Positions 11,854 to 23,415 of a stretch of 64,000 bases of DNA are shown here, one piece after another (the stretch's first letter is position 1; each line of letters starts with the position of its first letter). Under the pieces are notes generated by a model that did not search any database, was not told the origin of the DNA, and was given only the letters and a program-made list of their open reading frames with translations. The DNA lies in assembly GCA_030998225.1 (NCBI GenBank), contig JAPYXD010000581.1:124001-188000 (forward strand), in the 5' to 3' direction. A program made the position numbers and the translations under genes. The stretch comes from Diplolepis rosae. Taxonomy: Eukaryota; Arthropoda; Insecta; Hymenoptera; Diplolepididae.

Positions 11854-13674
11854 TATTCACATATTAGAGAAATATGATAAATATTTGCTTTCTCTTCTTA
11901 CAATTTCAAACAAATTAGCCACGAACTCTAATAGATTTTCTCCTGAATTTAAGTTAAGTTCTGTTTTGTCAAAAAACTGTTTGATCAAAGTTTACAATTG
12001 TGATTGCGAAATTCAGAACTGCGAATATGAAAATCTATATTCTGCAATTTCACAAGACGAACTTATTTATTGTAATGTTTGCGAACTCAAGGAAACTACT
12101 ATCAGCATAATAGTATATTATTTTTACAAGAGTGTGAAATCATCGAAAATTTAATCGCTATTCCAATTGAAACTCTAATATCAGTTTGTGTTTACATGAA
12201 CGTTAACAATTCAATGTATGTCGGATTGCCCATCAATCAAAAAGAGCTTGAATGAAAATAGTCTTACATTAATATCTTTAGCACATTTTAATTCATACTC
12301 TTTCACATGAAAATATTATTGTAATTATATAAAATTAGTAAACTAGTGCTGACTACTAATAAATACATGTGTTTAAGGAGTTATACTACTCAAAAAGTTT
12401 TTTTTCCATTTTTTGTTATTGGCTTAAATGATGCAGAATGATATTCAGAAAGTATTTTGTGGAAAAAAATTTGATAAACAATTTTTTAAGCTTATTTTAC
12501 GAGACGCCTTTGAGCGCTCCAAAACGTTTAAAAAGTCCGCTCAGCTGCGCGCGGCATTTTAAGTGTATTGCAGCTCTGCTAGTAGTTTTTTCCGGTAGAA
12601 ATCAGTTATACTTCTTCAAAATATATATATTATTTATATATAAACGCCAACGAATGCCTAAATGCCGTTGTTTGATCTATATCCCCGCAAGCGATATCCA
12701 GCGGTAAAAGCGTGGTTGATATTGCAACTAATATCGCTGTTATTACACTTTAAGTGAATATCAATTCAGAATTATACAATTTTTCCATGGAAGTCGATCA
12801 ACGTCGAATTAAAGCCGCAAATCAATCAGCATCGAAACATCGAAAAAGCGCTTGGAAAGACCTTACGTCACTTAGAAAAGAAGCAGAAGAGCAAAACTCA
12901 TGCTTGGAAGGGAAGTTATATAGTGCTCGGATAGCAGGGTAAAGGTGAAAAAATTAGAAAGTCGATATTTTGAATATTCCATACAGTAAATGTGTTTTGA
13001 AACTTAAAACAGGTTTTTCTCGAATCCGAATTTTTCGGATTCACATGAAATTTTGTCTGTAACTTCTTAGATAGATTATCTAGGAAAGTGCACACAATTT
13101 TTCAGATTCTTAAATAATTAAATTTTTTATAAACAATTTAAAGTTGAGTTTTAGCCAAAAAATGAAAAAAAGGATTCAAACTCATGACAATTTGTGGATG
13201 TAAAAATAAAATTTATAATCGTGGATACTTCTCTAGAAAAATTTATGTAGATTAACGACAAGTTTCTCTTTTGCTCTGGGTGATGTTCGGACACGCATTC
13301 AAAGTTTGCAGTACGACTTTCAACCAGAGTGTTACCAATAAAAAGTTACTATTCAAAACAATGTTCTGGCGGTAATTTTTAAGTATTTTTTATTTAAAAA
13401 CATTCAGCAATAAAGTTTGAAGAAAGTCATTAAGTCCAGTGTACGAATTTGTTGATGTATGCAATTTTGCATAAATAAATTATGTGGCAAAGTCCCTTAC
13501 AACACTGTGAAAATTTCAACAAATTTTGTTTTCATTTTCGTGATGATTATAGTTTCAAAACTATGCCGTAAAATATTTATTGTTATATTTCGAAAAATGT
13601 CAAAGATACAGACGATTTTATACGGCCTCGTTCCGGAGGATCATTTCTAAGCATTCTTTATCGTCTTCTTTCGT
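11854..13674. other. AT-rich spacer; no convincing gene
   Basis: It contains short open frames only. A 51-codon stretch at 12787-12942 is basic at its start and ends in a stop (SKHRKSAWKDL...), which might be the tail of a transposase, but no diagnostic motif is present. Confidence 0.4.
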
Positions 13675-13709
13675 ATTGTTATGTGAATACATCTTTTACA
13701 GGGTTCCAT

Positions 13710-14359
13710 CCCAAGGCAAAGTATCGCTTTTAAAATGTAAGCGATCGCTTGTTTTTCAAGAGATATCCCTTTTTTTCGAAGCGACAATTCTTATCTATAG
13801 CGTCGTCGCTTTTTACTTCAAGCGATTCGCATAGTCGCAAGCGTCATCGCTTTTTACCTCAAACCATGTCGCTTCAGGTACAAGCCTCGTCGCTTTTCCC
13901 CCTAAGCGATATCTTATTAGCGAGCGACATCGCTTTTAAAACGATATTTCTAGTCATAAAAGCGCAGTCGCGTATGAGGAAGATTAGCTTGCAGGTAATT
14001 AGCTACAAGCCTCTTGCGCTCGCCCTTAACATTCAAGTGTGCGGTCACTCGCAGCTAGAGCGCAATTGTCTTTATCAACACTATAAATCCTTCAAACACT
14101 TTTTAATTTTTAGAAAATTGTATCTCAAATTAAAATTGCTCTAAAAAAATGAATCGGACATCGTTACTGAATCTTTTACAATTAAGCGATCGTTTGGGTA
14201 AGAGATCTCTTAAAAGGAACGGATTCGTTCACAAGCAATCGCTTTTCAAGAGATCTCTTACCCAAGCGATCGCCTGACTAAGAGATCTACAAAGCGATCG
14301 CTTGTGGACGAATTCGCTCCTATTAAGAGATTTCTTGTCGAGAGATACTTTGCCATGGG
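13710..14359. mobile_element. 650-bp MITE packed with AAGCGATCGCTT-type motifs
   Basis: The terminal inverted repeats are CCCAAGGCAAAGTATC on the left and the complement of CCCATGGCAAAGTATC on the right, flanked by AT on both sides. The related repeat at 368-630 preserves the unoccupied site (TTCC-AT-GACTTTC), which defines the ends to the base. Inside are many copies of AAGCGAT or its complement, including full GCGATCGC palindromes at about 13741, 14265 and 14294. No transposase is encoded and no superfamily was recognised. Confidence 0.8.
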
Positions 14360-14530
14360 ATGACTTTCAAAACGTGGACAAAAAAAGTTGTGAGTAATAC
14401 GAATTTTAAAGTCTGGACTCCTGTACATAATCTTTTTCTCTCAACAACTATTTTCATCTCCGAAGAAGTGAAAAAGTTTTCGGTTTGTCAAGTTTATTAC
14501 TAATTATTGTAAATTTTGTTCCACTTGCAT
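14360..14530. repeat. Right part of the dispersed repeat split by the MITE
   Basis: Matches 399-625 (GACTTTCAA..ACGTGG, AAAAAAAGTTGT, TTTTCGGTTTGTCAAG against TTTTCCGTTTGGCAAG). Together with 13675-13709 it is the host copy into which the 650-bp MITE inserted. Confidence 0.55.
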
Positions 14531-14723
14531 GAGAGGTGGAAGGGCATGCTGTCGCCAGATGACTGTCAACTAAGCGCCGTTCTGGGAATAAGATTTTTCT
14601 AAAAAACATCTAGGAGACAAATTAGTATTTTAAATAACTAGTATTATAAATCTCCATTCGAAAAATTAATAGTACTTAAACATGACATTATGATTACTAA
14701 GTCGTCTAAAAATAATTTATAAA

Positions 14724-15219
14724 AAATACCACTACACACCTGAAATAAAAAGATCGTCATCTGAGTGGACAGCAGCCGGTGAAAGCCGTCCAAAGCGACC
14801 AAAAACTCAACAGTGGACGGGCAAGGTTATGGAATCCGTATTTTGGGACGCGCATGGCATTTCGTTTATCGATTATCTTGAGAAAGGTAAAACCATTAAA
14901 ACCGACTATTGCATCACATTACTGGTTCGATTGAGCGTAGAAATCAAGAAAGAACGGCCTCACATGCTAAACAAAAAACTGCTGTTCCACCAAGACAATG
15001 CACCGTGCCACAAGTCCATGAAAACGATGATCAAATTGAATGAATTAAGCTTCGAATTGCAGCTCTTTGCTGACCTGGAAAAATTGATCCAAGTAAAGAG
15101 ATTTGGCTCCAATAAAGATGTGATTGCCGAAACAGAGGCCTATTTTGAGAGCAAAGACGATTTATTCTTAAAAAAAGGCATAGGAAAGTTAGAGAAGCTT
15201 TGGAATGAATGTATTACAC
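14724..15219 (+). pseudogene. 5'-truncated mariner transposase
   Basis: From YHYTPEIKRSSSEW the frame continues through VFWDAHGISFIDYLEKGKT, HQDNAPCHKSMKTM (second catalytic Asp) and VIAETEAYFESKD. This is characteristic of mariner transposases. The N-terminal half with the DNA-binding domain and the first Asp is absent. The segment that should carry PYSPDLAPSD with the third Asp is also missing: the frame passes directly from LSFELQ to FADLEKLIQ. The 3' end runs into the hairpin repeat at 15220, whose first bases extend the frame artificially to 15287. It cannot encode an active enzyme. Confidence 0.85.
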
Positions 15220-16656
15220 TTAAAAAAATCTGCCCGCTTCGCGGGCACATTCTCATCGCGCGCTTCGCGCGCAGCTCGCAAGTTTGAGCGCGCCTAGGGC
15301 GCGCGATTCGATCGTCGCGCTTCGCGCTCCGTTCTTTCTGGACCTCGCGCTTCGCGCTCGGTCTTGTGCTCTTCGCATACATTTAAGTTTATTTCTTATA
15401 ATTTAATACTGAAGCTCAAACAAATTTAATAATATTAAAGATGATGTAAATTACTCATTTTCTCAAATTCACTAAGTTTCTTTTTCAGTTTAAGTGAAAC
15501 AGGAAATTCAATTTACTTAAGGCTCTATCGGCCTTAAGGAACACATTCTGATCATGACACTCGCGCTTCGCGCTCGATTTTCTGTATACATTTTAGTAAC
15601 TTTTTAATAAATTACATGATTAAAAGAATTTACTTTCTTCCACATATCTAAAAAGGAAGTTCAATCGTAGACTTTATTTAAGGAAACGATTTTGCAGAAC
15701 AACGCTTATTTCGTATCTCACATATTTTGGTGAAAAAAATCGAATTTTTTCAATATTAAAAATCAAAACATAAAATATACATCCTGTCCCGAAATTTCTT
15801 TATCAGAATTTGTAGACCTCATTTAGGCAAACAATTTTCCATCTAAATGTTTTTTTTGCATCTCACATATTTTGTCTAAAAAATGGAATTTTTTCATTTT
15901 TATCGTATTTTTTGGAATTGAAACGAAAAATATATCTTTTATCAGAAACTGTGTCAGACAAAATTTGTAGATCTTTTTGAAACGAACAACTTTGTATTCT
16001 TACGTTTTTTTGGTATTTCCAATATTATTGTTAAAAAATTGAATTTTGGATTTTCAATAGTTTTTTTTTTAATTAAAAAGAAAAATATGCATCTTATGAA
16101 AAAATGTTACAATTCAAATTTGTAGGTCTTTATGTATTCAATAATATTGTATCATAACGTTTTTTCGTATCTCGTATAATTTAACTGGAAAATGGAATTT
16201 TGATATTGACTTTTTTCGAATTTGAATATGCTGTAACATTTCTAATTTTGATTTAATCAAAAAATGTTATTAGGATAATTTTTAGAGATTTATGAGCACT
16301 ATCAAAAACCAGTATTGAAATTTTTTATTTTTTTAAAAAATTATTTTCAAAAACACAAAAGTAGTGCTCCATCCCTCAATTTTCATTGGATGTGGCTGGT
16401 TAACGAACTTGTCCTTACTTTTTCGGCTCCGATAAAGTGTACCAAAGCTCAATTCAATCTGATAATTCTATCGAGAGTTATGCCGCACACGACCTACAGA
16501 CAGACAGACAGATAGACAGACAGACAGACACTTTCGTAAAAACCATTTTTTCTGACTCAGGGGGTCTCAAAACGTAAAGATTTGATGAAAATTTCGAAAG
16601 TCATTTTTCACATAAAACCAATACCTTCTCATCCATGATGAGAATGTAAAAAGCTA
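15220..16656. mobile_element. Hairpin-headed repeat element, copy 1
   Basis: Long similarity to 26732-27954, beginning with AAAAAAATCTGCCCGCTTCG and ending beyond ACCAAAGCTCA. The first 150 bp contain perfect short hairpins with TTC loops (TGCCCGC-TTC-GCGGGCA and GCGCGC-TTC-GCGCGC), and another CGCGCTTCGCGC lies near 15564. The rest is AT-rich, ends in a CAGA microsatellite and a tail (TCTGACTCAGGGGGTCTCAA) that recurs at 20793-20935. No protein was found. The class is unknown. Confidence 0.65.
16497..16531. repeat. (CAGA)n microsatellite
   Basis: About eight tetranucleotide units with one GATA interruption, located near the 3' end of the hairpin-headed repeat. Confidence 0.9.
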
Positions 16657-17590
16657 CAGTCTGTTCAACAAGAGCGACTCCTCGATTTTTCGAAAACTAT
16701 TAGAGATTTTAAAACGTTTTTTTTAAATATAAAAGTACTCTCGAAGGACTACGGCGCTACTACCTAATAGATAGTCCAGTTTTCATCGTTGTCCAGAATG
16801 GCCTGGCACCTTTTCGGCATGCTTTCCACTAATTTTTCTGCGTAGTCCGTTGGTAATTCTTGGCATATCTTCCTGATTTTTTGCGAGAGCTGTTTCAGGG
16901 TGAACACACGTTTTCCCGCAAGCTTCCTGTTTAAAACACTCCAGATATTTTCGATTGGATTCGCATCGGGGGACTGTGATGGCCAGTCCAAAGTTGTGAT
17001 GCCATTTTCTGTTTTCCAGGCGGTGCAGAGACGGCTTCGATGTTTCGGGTCGTTATCTTCTTGTAAGATCCAATCGGCCGTATCGGCTCCAAACATCTTT
17101 GTAGCAGACCTTAGAAGACCACGTTCATATATTTGGAGCATTTTTTGAGCATTCAAGTTCTCGGTGAAGAGCTCTAAACACCCAAAACCGCGCTGTGAAA
17201 AGCATCCCCAAACATGGACCTTCACGGGGTGTTTAACGGTTCGCTGAAGTAATCTACTGCCCACGGTAGACCGGGCCTACTTTATGGGAACCCATGCCCA
17301 GAACGACGATTCATCAGAAACAATGACATTCGCCTAGTCACGGTCGAGATTTTCAGCAGCCCATGCCTTTCGTTTTTCCATATGGGTTTCTGAAAGCAGG
17401 GGTTTTTGCCTCGTGCTACGGTATCTTATATTTGATTCAGCCAGATGCTGTCGAATGGTGTTTATACTGATGTTCACTCTCTTTTCGGCTATAATAGCCT
17501 TGGCCTCTCGTAACCGTAGAGTGGGGAGATGCTCGAACAGCTTTATGATCGCTTTAGCCTGCTTGCTCGTTGTTGCAAGTTCTGTTGTAA
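16657..17590 (-). pseudogene. Tc1-type transposase, 5' truncated and interrupted
   Basis: Reading on the minus strand from about 17585, a continuous Tc1-like protein appears: INTIRQHLAES, then VIVSDESSFWAWVP (first catalytic Asp), VHVWGCFS, ILQEDNDPKHRS (second Asp) and LDWPSQSPDANPIENIWSVL (Asp and Glu of a DD34E core). Two in-frame TAG codons break it, one after AAENLDRD and one after WVPIK, leaving 16764-17264 as the longest open piece. The helix-turn-helix N-terminus and the right-hand inverted repeat are missing. The left end probably starts at CAGTCTGTTC after TA (16655-16656). Confidence 0.85.
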
Positions 17591-18162
17591 ATGAAGATTT
17601 AAAATTATATAAATGAAAATCTAGCAGCTTTTTTCTTTTTAATTTTTAGTCAAATGTTTTAGAGTTTACTCAACTGCTCGATTAATCTTTATAATTCTTT
17701 GTTGAAAGAATACGCAAAAACATTTCAAGCTTTCGACAAAAGCCACTATGTCCCAGTTTCACTCAACTTTTGATTAAATTTTCACAAATAAATTTTCTCC
17801 GTGTATTTTCAGAAATCTTTAACGCACGCTTTCATACTTTACTCTACACTTCTAAATTGCAGTCACCTGTAATAAATAATTACAGGACTGCAGTTTCAAC
17901 GTTATTTTTCCTTATTAAGAGAAGAAATACTCCAGATATACTGTTTGATTCGGAATCGACTCATGAATGAAAACCCCTCGCGCTCCCACTACTTTTTAAT
18001 CAATTACACAAATTTCCAACTCGATATTATAATTTATGCGGAAATGCGAAATTTGAATTGGTACCCCATTCGATCAACCCAATTTGTCAGTACATTTTCA
18101 ATTGTTTGGGCAAAAGGTCAATAAGGTCAATTACAGTTCCGGCCAGCCCAAGACCATGCCTT
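17591..18162. other. AT-rich spacer; nothing recognised
   Basis: No coding or repeat signature was recognised on either strand. Confidence 0.4.
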
Positions 18163-18421
18163 CCCGCGAAAAAAGTTCATCTTGTTAGATCTGGTCAGAT
18201 CAAATTCCCAGATCTAATCAGATCTTGATTCTGTCGAGATCTGACCAGATCTGATCAGATCTAAAGTTGATGTGATCAGATCGAAAGTAGATCTGGTCAG
18301 ATCTAAAGTAGATCTGGTCATATTTAAAGTAGATCTGGTCAGATCTCGACAAAATCAAGATCTGGTTAGATCTGGAAATTTGATCTGACCAGATCTAAGA
18401 AGATCAACTTTTTTTCGCGGG
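18163..18421. mobile_element. Small foldback element built from AGATCTGATC motifs
   Basis: The ends are CCCGCGAAAAAAGTT and its complement AACTTTTTTTCGCGGG. Inward the two halves mirror each other through TTAGATCTGGTCAGATC, AATTTCCAGATCTAA and TCGAGATCTGACC. The middle is four tandem 21-bp units at 18263-18346 (AAAGTAGATCTGGTCAGATCT type). No open frame. Target duplication is not clear. Confidence 0.65.
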
Positions 18422-19150
18422 TTATAGTCAGCGACAGAACTGGAAACCAGACAGCCTGGTTTTGCGCTGGCCAACGCCATGAAATTTTCCCACATGGGTT
18501 TTTGTGATTCAATTCAAGCAATGGTTGACTCGTCAGTGTAGGTACTAAAATTGGTCGCCGTGACTAAGTAATGTAGTTACAGTCACTATATGTAAGTATC
18601 AAGAATGAGGTTATGTAAATTCAAGTGCCTAAAATGAAATGCATAAAATCACTACGTGGAACATTGTATTCTTCATAGCACCTCTTTTGAAAATCTGATT
18701 TTCAGTATCTGCAGAGCGGGTTGATACTTTGAAAGCAGGGTTAAAAATCACAGTTTCGACTCGCTCTACAGTTAGATCAAATCAAATTATCAAAAGAGTT
18801 GCTAAGTTGCTATCAGTTGCTATGAAAAATAATATGCATCACTCGAATCAAAACATACCGGATTCAACAAGTGTGAAGTTTGCTGCACTGGTTATAGCAA
18901 CTACGTCATTCTAGCCATGAGAACTCAACGTTACAAGTTCTCATAGCGAGGTTTAAGAGTTAAGGACAATTTCAGCGATGTTAACTAGTCGCCACGACCA
19001 GGTATTCAGAATATGGCTACCATAGCTACAAATCATGTTTCTCTAGCCATGGATCAAGTAGCAACAACAACTCCCTCGTTACAGTCACTGTTTGTTTTCC
19101 AACTATATTATTCCTAGTTATTTCATGATCAGGTGCTATTTTTCTGTGTG
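18422..19150. other. Spacer, possibly the end of another DNA transposon
   Basis: Contains GTTACAGTCACTAT and GTTACAGTCACTGT at both ends of the segment and finishes TTTTTCTGTGTGTA, which resembles a transposon terminus. No gene and no exact element boundaries could be fixed. Confidence 0.25.
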
Positions 19151-19400
19151 TATCAGTTTTGACATAAACGAAATCGTCCAGTAACTCCATCTTGTTCTAT
19201 CTTGATTCCAGGAATGTTGATGATTGCCCCAGGTCTACGATCTTAAATTTTGAATTCATCTATGATTTAACTGGCTGGAGTTTTTTGATAGTTTTTGGAA
19301 CAAAAATAAAATCATTAACATAGGTAATTAGAATCACTCGATTCTCACCTCCCCCAATCACGCATACGCATGAATCCACAGGGTTTCGTTTAACACGTAT
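19151..19400 (-). pseudogene. Ty1/copia reverse transcriptase relic
   Basis: The minus strand reads NRVILITYVNDFIFVPK, then FKIVDLGAIINIPGIKIEQDG. This is the active-site region of copia-type reverse transcriptase, where YVDD has become YVND, followed by the conserved F-K-DLG...LGI stretch. Frame changes occur on both sides. No LTR, integrase or gag accompanies it. The RNase H relic at 32062-32325 may come from the same kind of element but lies 13 kb away. Confidence 0.7.
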
Positions 19401-19583
19401 TTCAATCTGATAATGTTCAAACATTCATTGATAATGTAAACTAGTCTTCTCTTGAGCGCTCCGCATATAGATATTTGTCCCTTTTTTTCTACAGAAAATT
19501 TTTCTGCATTTTAGATTCTTTAGACGTCACATTTTAGGTTATGTTGGAAATGCTGAATTTAATTTTAGAGAATTCTCATTATA

Positions 19584-20739
19584 TTGGATCTATAACTTAA
19601 TTCGTGCGGGTTTTCTTTAAAATTTTAACGTTTATTTAAGAAAACCATGTACAATAGTATTATTCAAAGTATTGCCTATCTGATGCTATGAATTTTTCCC
19701 ATCTTTCTGGCAATATGTGGATTCCATCCCAAAAGAACTGCGCCGACTTGGTGGCCAAGAATGAATCAAGCCAATTTTTGATACCCTGTTCTGATGTGAA
19801 CCGTATTCCAGTGAGGGCGTTCTGCATCGACCGGAACAAATGGTAGTCAGAAAGGGAAAAGTCTGGGCTATAAGGCGGGTGGGGTAAAACTTCCCATCCA
19901 CTGTTTTCCAAATAGTTCTTAACCGGAATAGCAACATGGGTTCGAGCGTTGTCATGATGGAAAATTATTGCCTCGTGTCTGGTAATACAGAGCATTACCT
20001 TCGCGCCATGGATATTCGACTTTGCCGTTGATTTGGCTGGTTGACCAGGTTTCAAATATGATTTTTTGCGCTTGGGGTTGTCGTAATGGATCCATTTTTC
20101 ATCACCAGTAACAATCTGATGCAAAAATGACTTCTTTTTGTGGCGTTTCAGCAGCATTTCGGGCATGCAAAACCGCTTTTCAAGGTCTCCCATCTTGAGT
20201 TCATGGGGAACTCAATTTCCCTGTTTTTGAATGTATTCGGCTGCTTTAAAACGTTTTGAAATGGCTGCTTGAGTGACTCCCAAAGATTCTGCGAGCTCTT
20301 CTTGTGTTTGGCAACAATTTTCATCGAGTAATGCTTCCAGTTCCTCATTTTCAAACTTTTTTGGCTGCCCAGGACGTTTTTCGTCTTCCAAGCCAAAATC
20401 ACCACTTTTAAATCGTGCAAGCCACTTTTGGCACGTTCGCTCAGCTAGAGCATGTTCACGATAAACTTCCACCAAAGTATGATGACTTTCGACGCAGTTT
20501 TCTTCATATTGAAGTAATGAAGAAGAACTCCCCGCAAAAACACTTTTTCAAGCACAAAGTTCGACATATTTGAGTGAAAAATAATTATTGTTGTTTACAC
20601 TTCAAATGAATAACATATACTGAAAAAGACGCACAATGACAGTAGGTTTCCAACGCATGTTCGGAATATTGGAACGATGGAATAATAATCAAGTTACGCC
20701 ATCTCTTAGCAAACCGCACGAATTAAGTTATAGGTCCAA
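19584..20739 (-). mobile_element. Cecropia-type mariner with both ends, internally deleted
   Basis: The inverted repeats (TTGGATCTATAACTTAATTC on the left, matching complement on the right) are flanked by TA, giving a 1156-bp element. Intact mariners are about 1.3 kb, so the shortfall fits the deletion seen in the gene. The ends are only slightly diverged. The fragment at 1-198 is a second copy of the same family. Confidence 0.85.
19660..20520 (-). pseudogene. Mariner transposase (nonsense mutation and internal deletion)
   Basis: From about 20520 to 20212 the minus strand encodes the paired-type DNA-binding half: VEVYREHALAERTCQKWLARF, then TQEELAESLGVTQAAISKRF. The frame then meets TGA at the Trp of the conserved WVPHEL motif and continues from 20193. 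TGDEKWIHYDN carries the first catalytic Asp. After KVMLCI about 50 residues are missing and the frame resumes with IFHHDNARTH (second Asp) and PPYSPDFSLSDYHLFRS (third Asp, DD34D). It ends in RWEKFIASDRQYFE and a stop. The nonsense codon and the deletion make it inactive. Its inverted repeats could still be recognised by an enzyme supplied in trans. Confidence 0.9.
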
Positions 20740-20792
20740 TACGTTAAATTTTCATTTGTTTCAATTTACAATTATGTGAAATAATTAAGTTA

Positions 20793-20935
20793 TAGACAGA
20801 TAGGCACTTTTGTAAAAACCAATTTTTCTGATTCAGGCGGTCTCAAAACGTAAAAATTTGATATAGATTTCGAAAGTCAATTTTCACATAAAACCAATAC
20901 CTTCTCATTGATGATGAGAATAACAAAAATGAAAA
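20793..20935. repeat. Tail of the hairpin-headed repeat, third partial copy
   Basis: Matches 16526-16650: GTAAAAACCAATTTTTCTGA, GGTCTCAAAACGTAAA and CACATAAAACCAATACCTTC, ending in a GATGATGAGAAT segment. Only the 3' end is present. Confidence 0.65.
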
Positions 20936-21856
20936 AGTATCATTTTAATATGCTTCGTGATTAATTTATGCGTTAATCATTGTTTTTTTAGAGTCTGTAA
21001 TATTAGGATTATTTTGATAACATGGAACTTTGCGCGTACGCGTTTAATAGCTCTATCAACTAAGTTATTGACGTTAATCTGTCGGATGACGAAACGTCGT
21101 ATGTATAACAGATAACAAAAATGTATGTGAAAATTTATCAAAATTACCGACTATTATTGTATATGAGCTAGTGATGTGAAAAATTTTCATATAAAAATAA
21201 GAATGTGGAAAATCAGTACAATTCTCGTGGTCACTTTCGTTTCCTTTTGTGACGCATCAGGCAAGTAGAATGTCCTATAATATTTATAAGACATAAGAAT
21301 ATCAATCAAACATTATACATATATAGGTTTTGGCTGAATATTGAACTAAAATTCATAATTATATAGTAATGTTGAACCAGCAGCTGTCCTTTCTATATCA
21401 AAGGAATATTTTTTCGCAGAATAATTTCAATACTCTGTGTTTTTGCCTCCGAAGGCTTGGCTTCAATATAGTGGCATTAAATTCACTTGTTATTAGAAGA
21501 AATCTATTACAAGGCAATAATGCTCAAATCCCTAAAAATGTTTTGAGAAGTGAAACAGCGCCAGATTTTACAATATGCCACGATACCAAGAAAGCATTCG
21601 CAGTTTTTATATTGGTAGATGTATATGTATGTTAAGTACGTTCATATGGCTGTGTGTACATTATGAAGGCTCGTATTATGTACATAGTATCTCATGTTTT
21701 TCTAATTTTTGATTATGTGACCTACTGAGGAAGTTTATAAGAAATATTTAGCATTTTGATCAATTGAGGGTAGGCAAATGAATAAAATGAATCTATAGAC
21801 GATCAAATTATGTTCGCCTAGTTTGGGAAAGGCATTGACTCAGATTTTTTTTATTT

Positions 21857-22034
21857 CTCAGCGACAAAAATCAGGAAACACCATGTACCTGTCATTGAAG
21901 GCAGTGCAGTGATTCCCATTTGCGGAACGTTTCCACCGTCAGGATGGGCTATTGTCGAGACGTTCGGCAAACGGCGAACCATTGCACTGCCTTCAATGAC
22001 AGATACATGATGTTTTCCTAGTTTTTATCGCTGA
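21857..22034. repeat. Long hairpin repeat in intron 1 of copy B
   Basis: The arms TCAGCGACAAAAATCAGGAA ... CCTGTCATTGAAGGCAGTGC and their complement fold over about 55 bp with few mismatches. Weaker pairing continues inward (TTTGCGGAACGTTT with GACGTTCGGCAAA). No coding content. It may be a MITE. Confidence 0.6.
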
Positions 22035-23254
22035 AAAATAAAATTATTCTATTTATTTCTACACCTTCTATTCCAAATTTCGCCACAGTATCATAATTGC
22101 AATGTTTTAAATGTTTTTTTTATCGTTCTATTCTCTGACCGTTCTTACAACCGGGTCCGCTAGTGTCAAGAAGGTGTAATTATAAAAATATTTGTCTCCG
22201 TGTTTCAACTGGAATATCTCCCCTCTTCCCAGCACCGAACACTCTTTTTCTTTCATTTGCTTTACACGCGTCAAAAAACTTTAATGTAGTAAATTTAAAA
22301 TTATTGTATATTTTATAACAGTAGAACATATATTCAATTTCATTGAACGAAAATATTAACATTGCCGCTTGAACATCAGTATATTCATTTCTGATTAGTA
22401 AACTATGTTTGCTATATTCCAAAACGATATTATACTAAAATATAATTCATTTTTATGATTTACCCTAACGAAAAGCTATAAAAAGAAAACCATTTTAAGG
22501 CGGTAATGCTCCAAGTAAAGCATTAACACGCCATATGCCGTGCTATCATGAAAGCATTCGTAGTTTTAATATTGTTCATGTAACTGTGTGCATTTAAATA
22601 TGTGTCAAACAGTATGATTCATAACTAATTCTCAATCGAAGCCTTTTCATGATAAGGGCAATATTTTTAGGACAGATCGCAGTCGAGTTCTAAAAACTTG
22701 CACGAGTCACAAAAAAGGGCTCTCATCGAGCATTAGTTACAAACGACACTTTTCATAACGAAATCATGAAAATTGACGTGTATTTTTTGAACTCTGAATT
22801 CACATCGTGCCAATGGAACCCTTACTTGTAACTTTCTAACACGCCGCTGAAAACGCGCACTTTTGCGTGCGCATCCACGTACATCAAAACACGCCATTTT
22901 CATGACTGACTTAAGAAAAATTTAATTTGCCAGTACAGGAATGATAGAGATAAGACTTCATAATCCTAGACCAACTACGTGACAATAAGGTAGGTTTCGT
23001 AACGACGAAGATCGTTTATTTTTCAACACGTTTCTGAACCTGGATATCATGCATGTAACAGAGAAATGAATAAATAAAGGTGAGTCATTATCCGTACGCT
23101 GAGCACTCGCTGACCTCGTAATAATATGAGAAAGACGAGCATAAAAAACATTCAAATTGTTCCTATTATGATTCTGCGTTATTTTGAGTTTGAAGGTACC
23201 AAAGTTGATACAATAATTATTTATTTCTTTGAATTGAAAACTAAAAAAAAACGT
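22035..23254. other. Intron 1 of copy B; partial internal duplication, no gene
   Basis: 22490-22600 repeats part of 21510-21640 (AAAGCATTCG(C/T)AGTTTT and neighbouring bases), which is itself related to 3420-3470 in copy A. The rest is AT-rich with no recognised feature. Confidence 0.4.
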
Positions 23255-23415
23255 AATACCTGTCATTGAAGATAGTGCAGTGGTTCGTCAATTTCCATGT
23301 CTCCACCGTCAGGATTAATTCTCTGTTAGAGTGAGACGAAAGTATAACTGTGTCTCAATCTACCCAATGGTAAACTTTAACGGTGGGAACGTTCCGCAAA
23401 TGGTGAATTTCGTAA
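23255..23415. repeat. Second, rearranged copy of the 21.9-kb hairpin repeat
   Basis: Shares CCTGTCATTGAAGATAGTGC, TCCACCGTCAGGAT and AACGTTCCGCAAATGG with 21885-21970, but in broken order and without a clean foldback. Confidence 0.5.

Noticed and set aside
12787..12942. Short basic frame (ANQSASKHRKSAWKDL) ending in a stop
   Set aside because: It faintly resembles the C-terminal tail of some transposases, but no catalytic motif or element ends were found.
16497..16531. Possible CRISPR-like or regulatory array
   Set aside because: It is a plain CAGA microsatellite at the end of a transposon-like repeat; no spacers.
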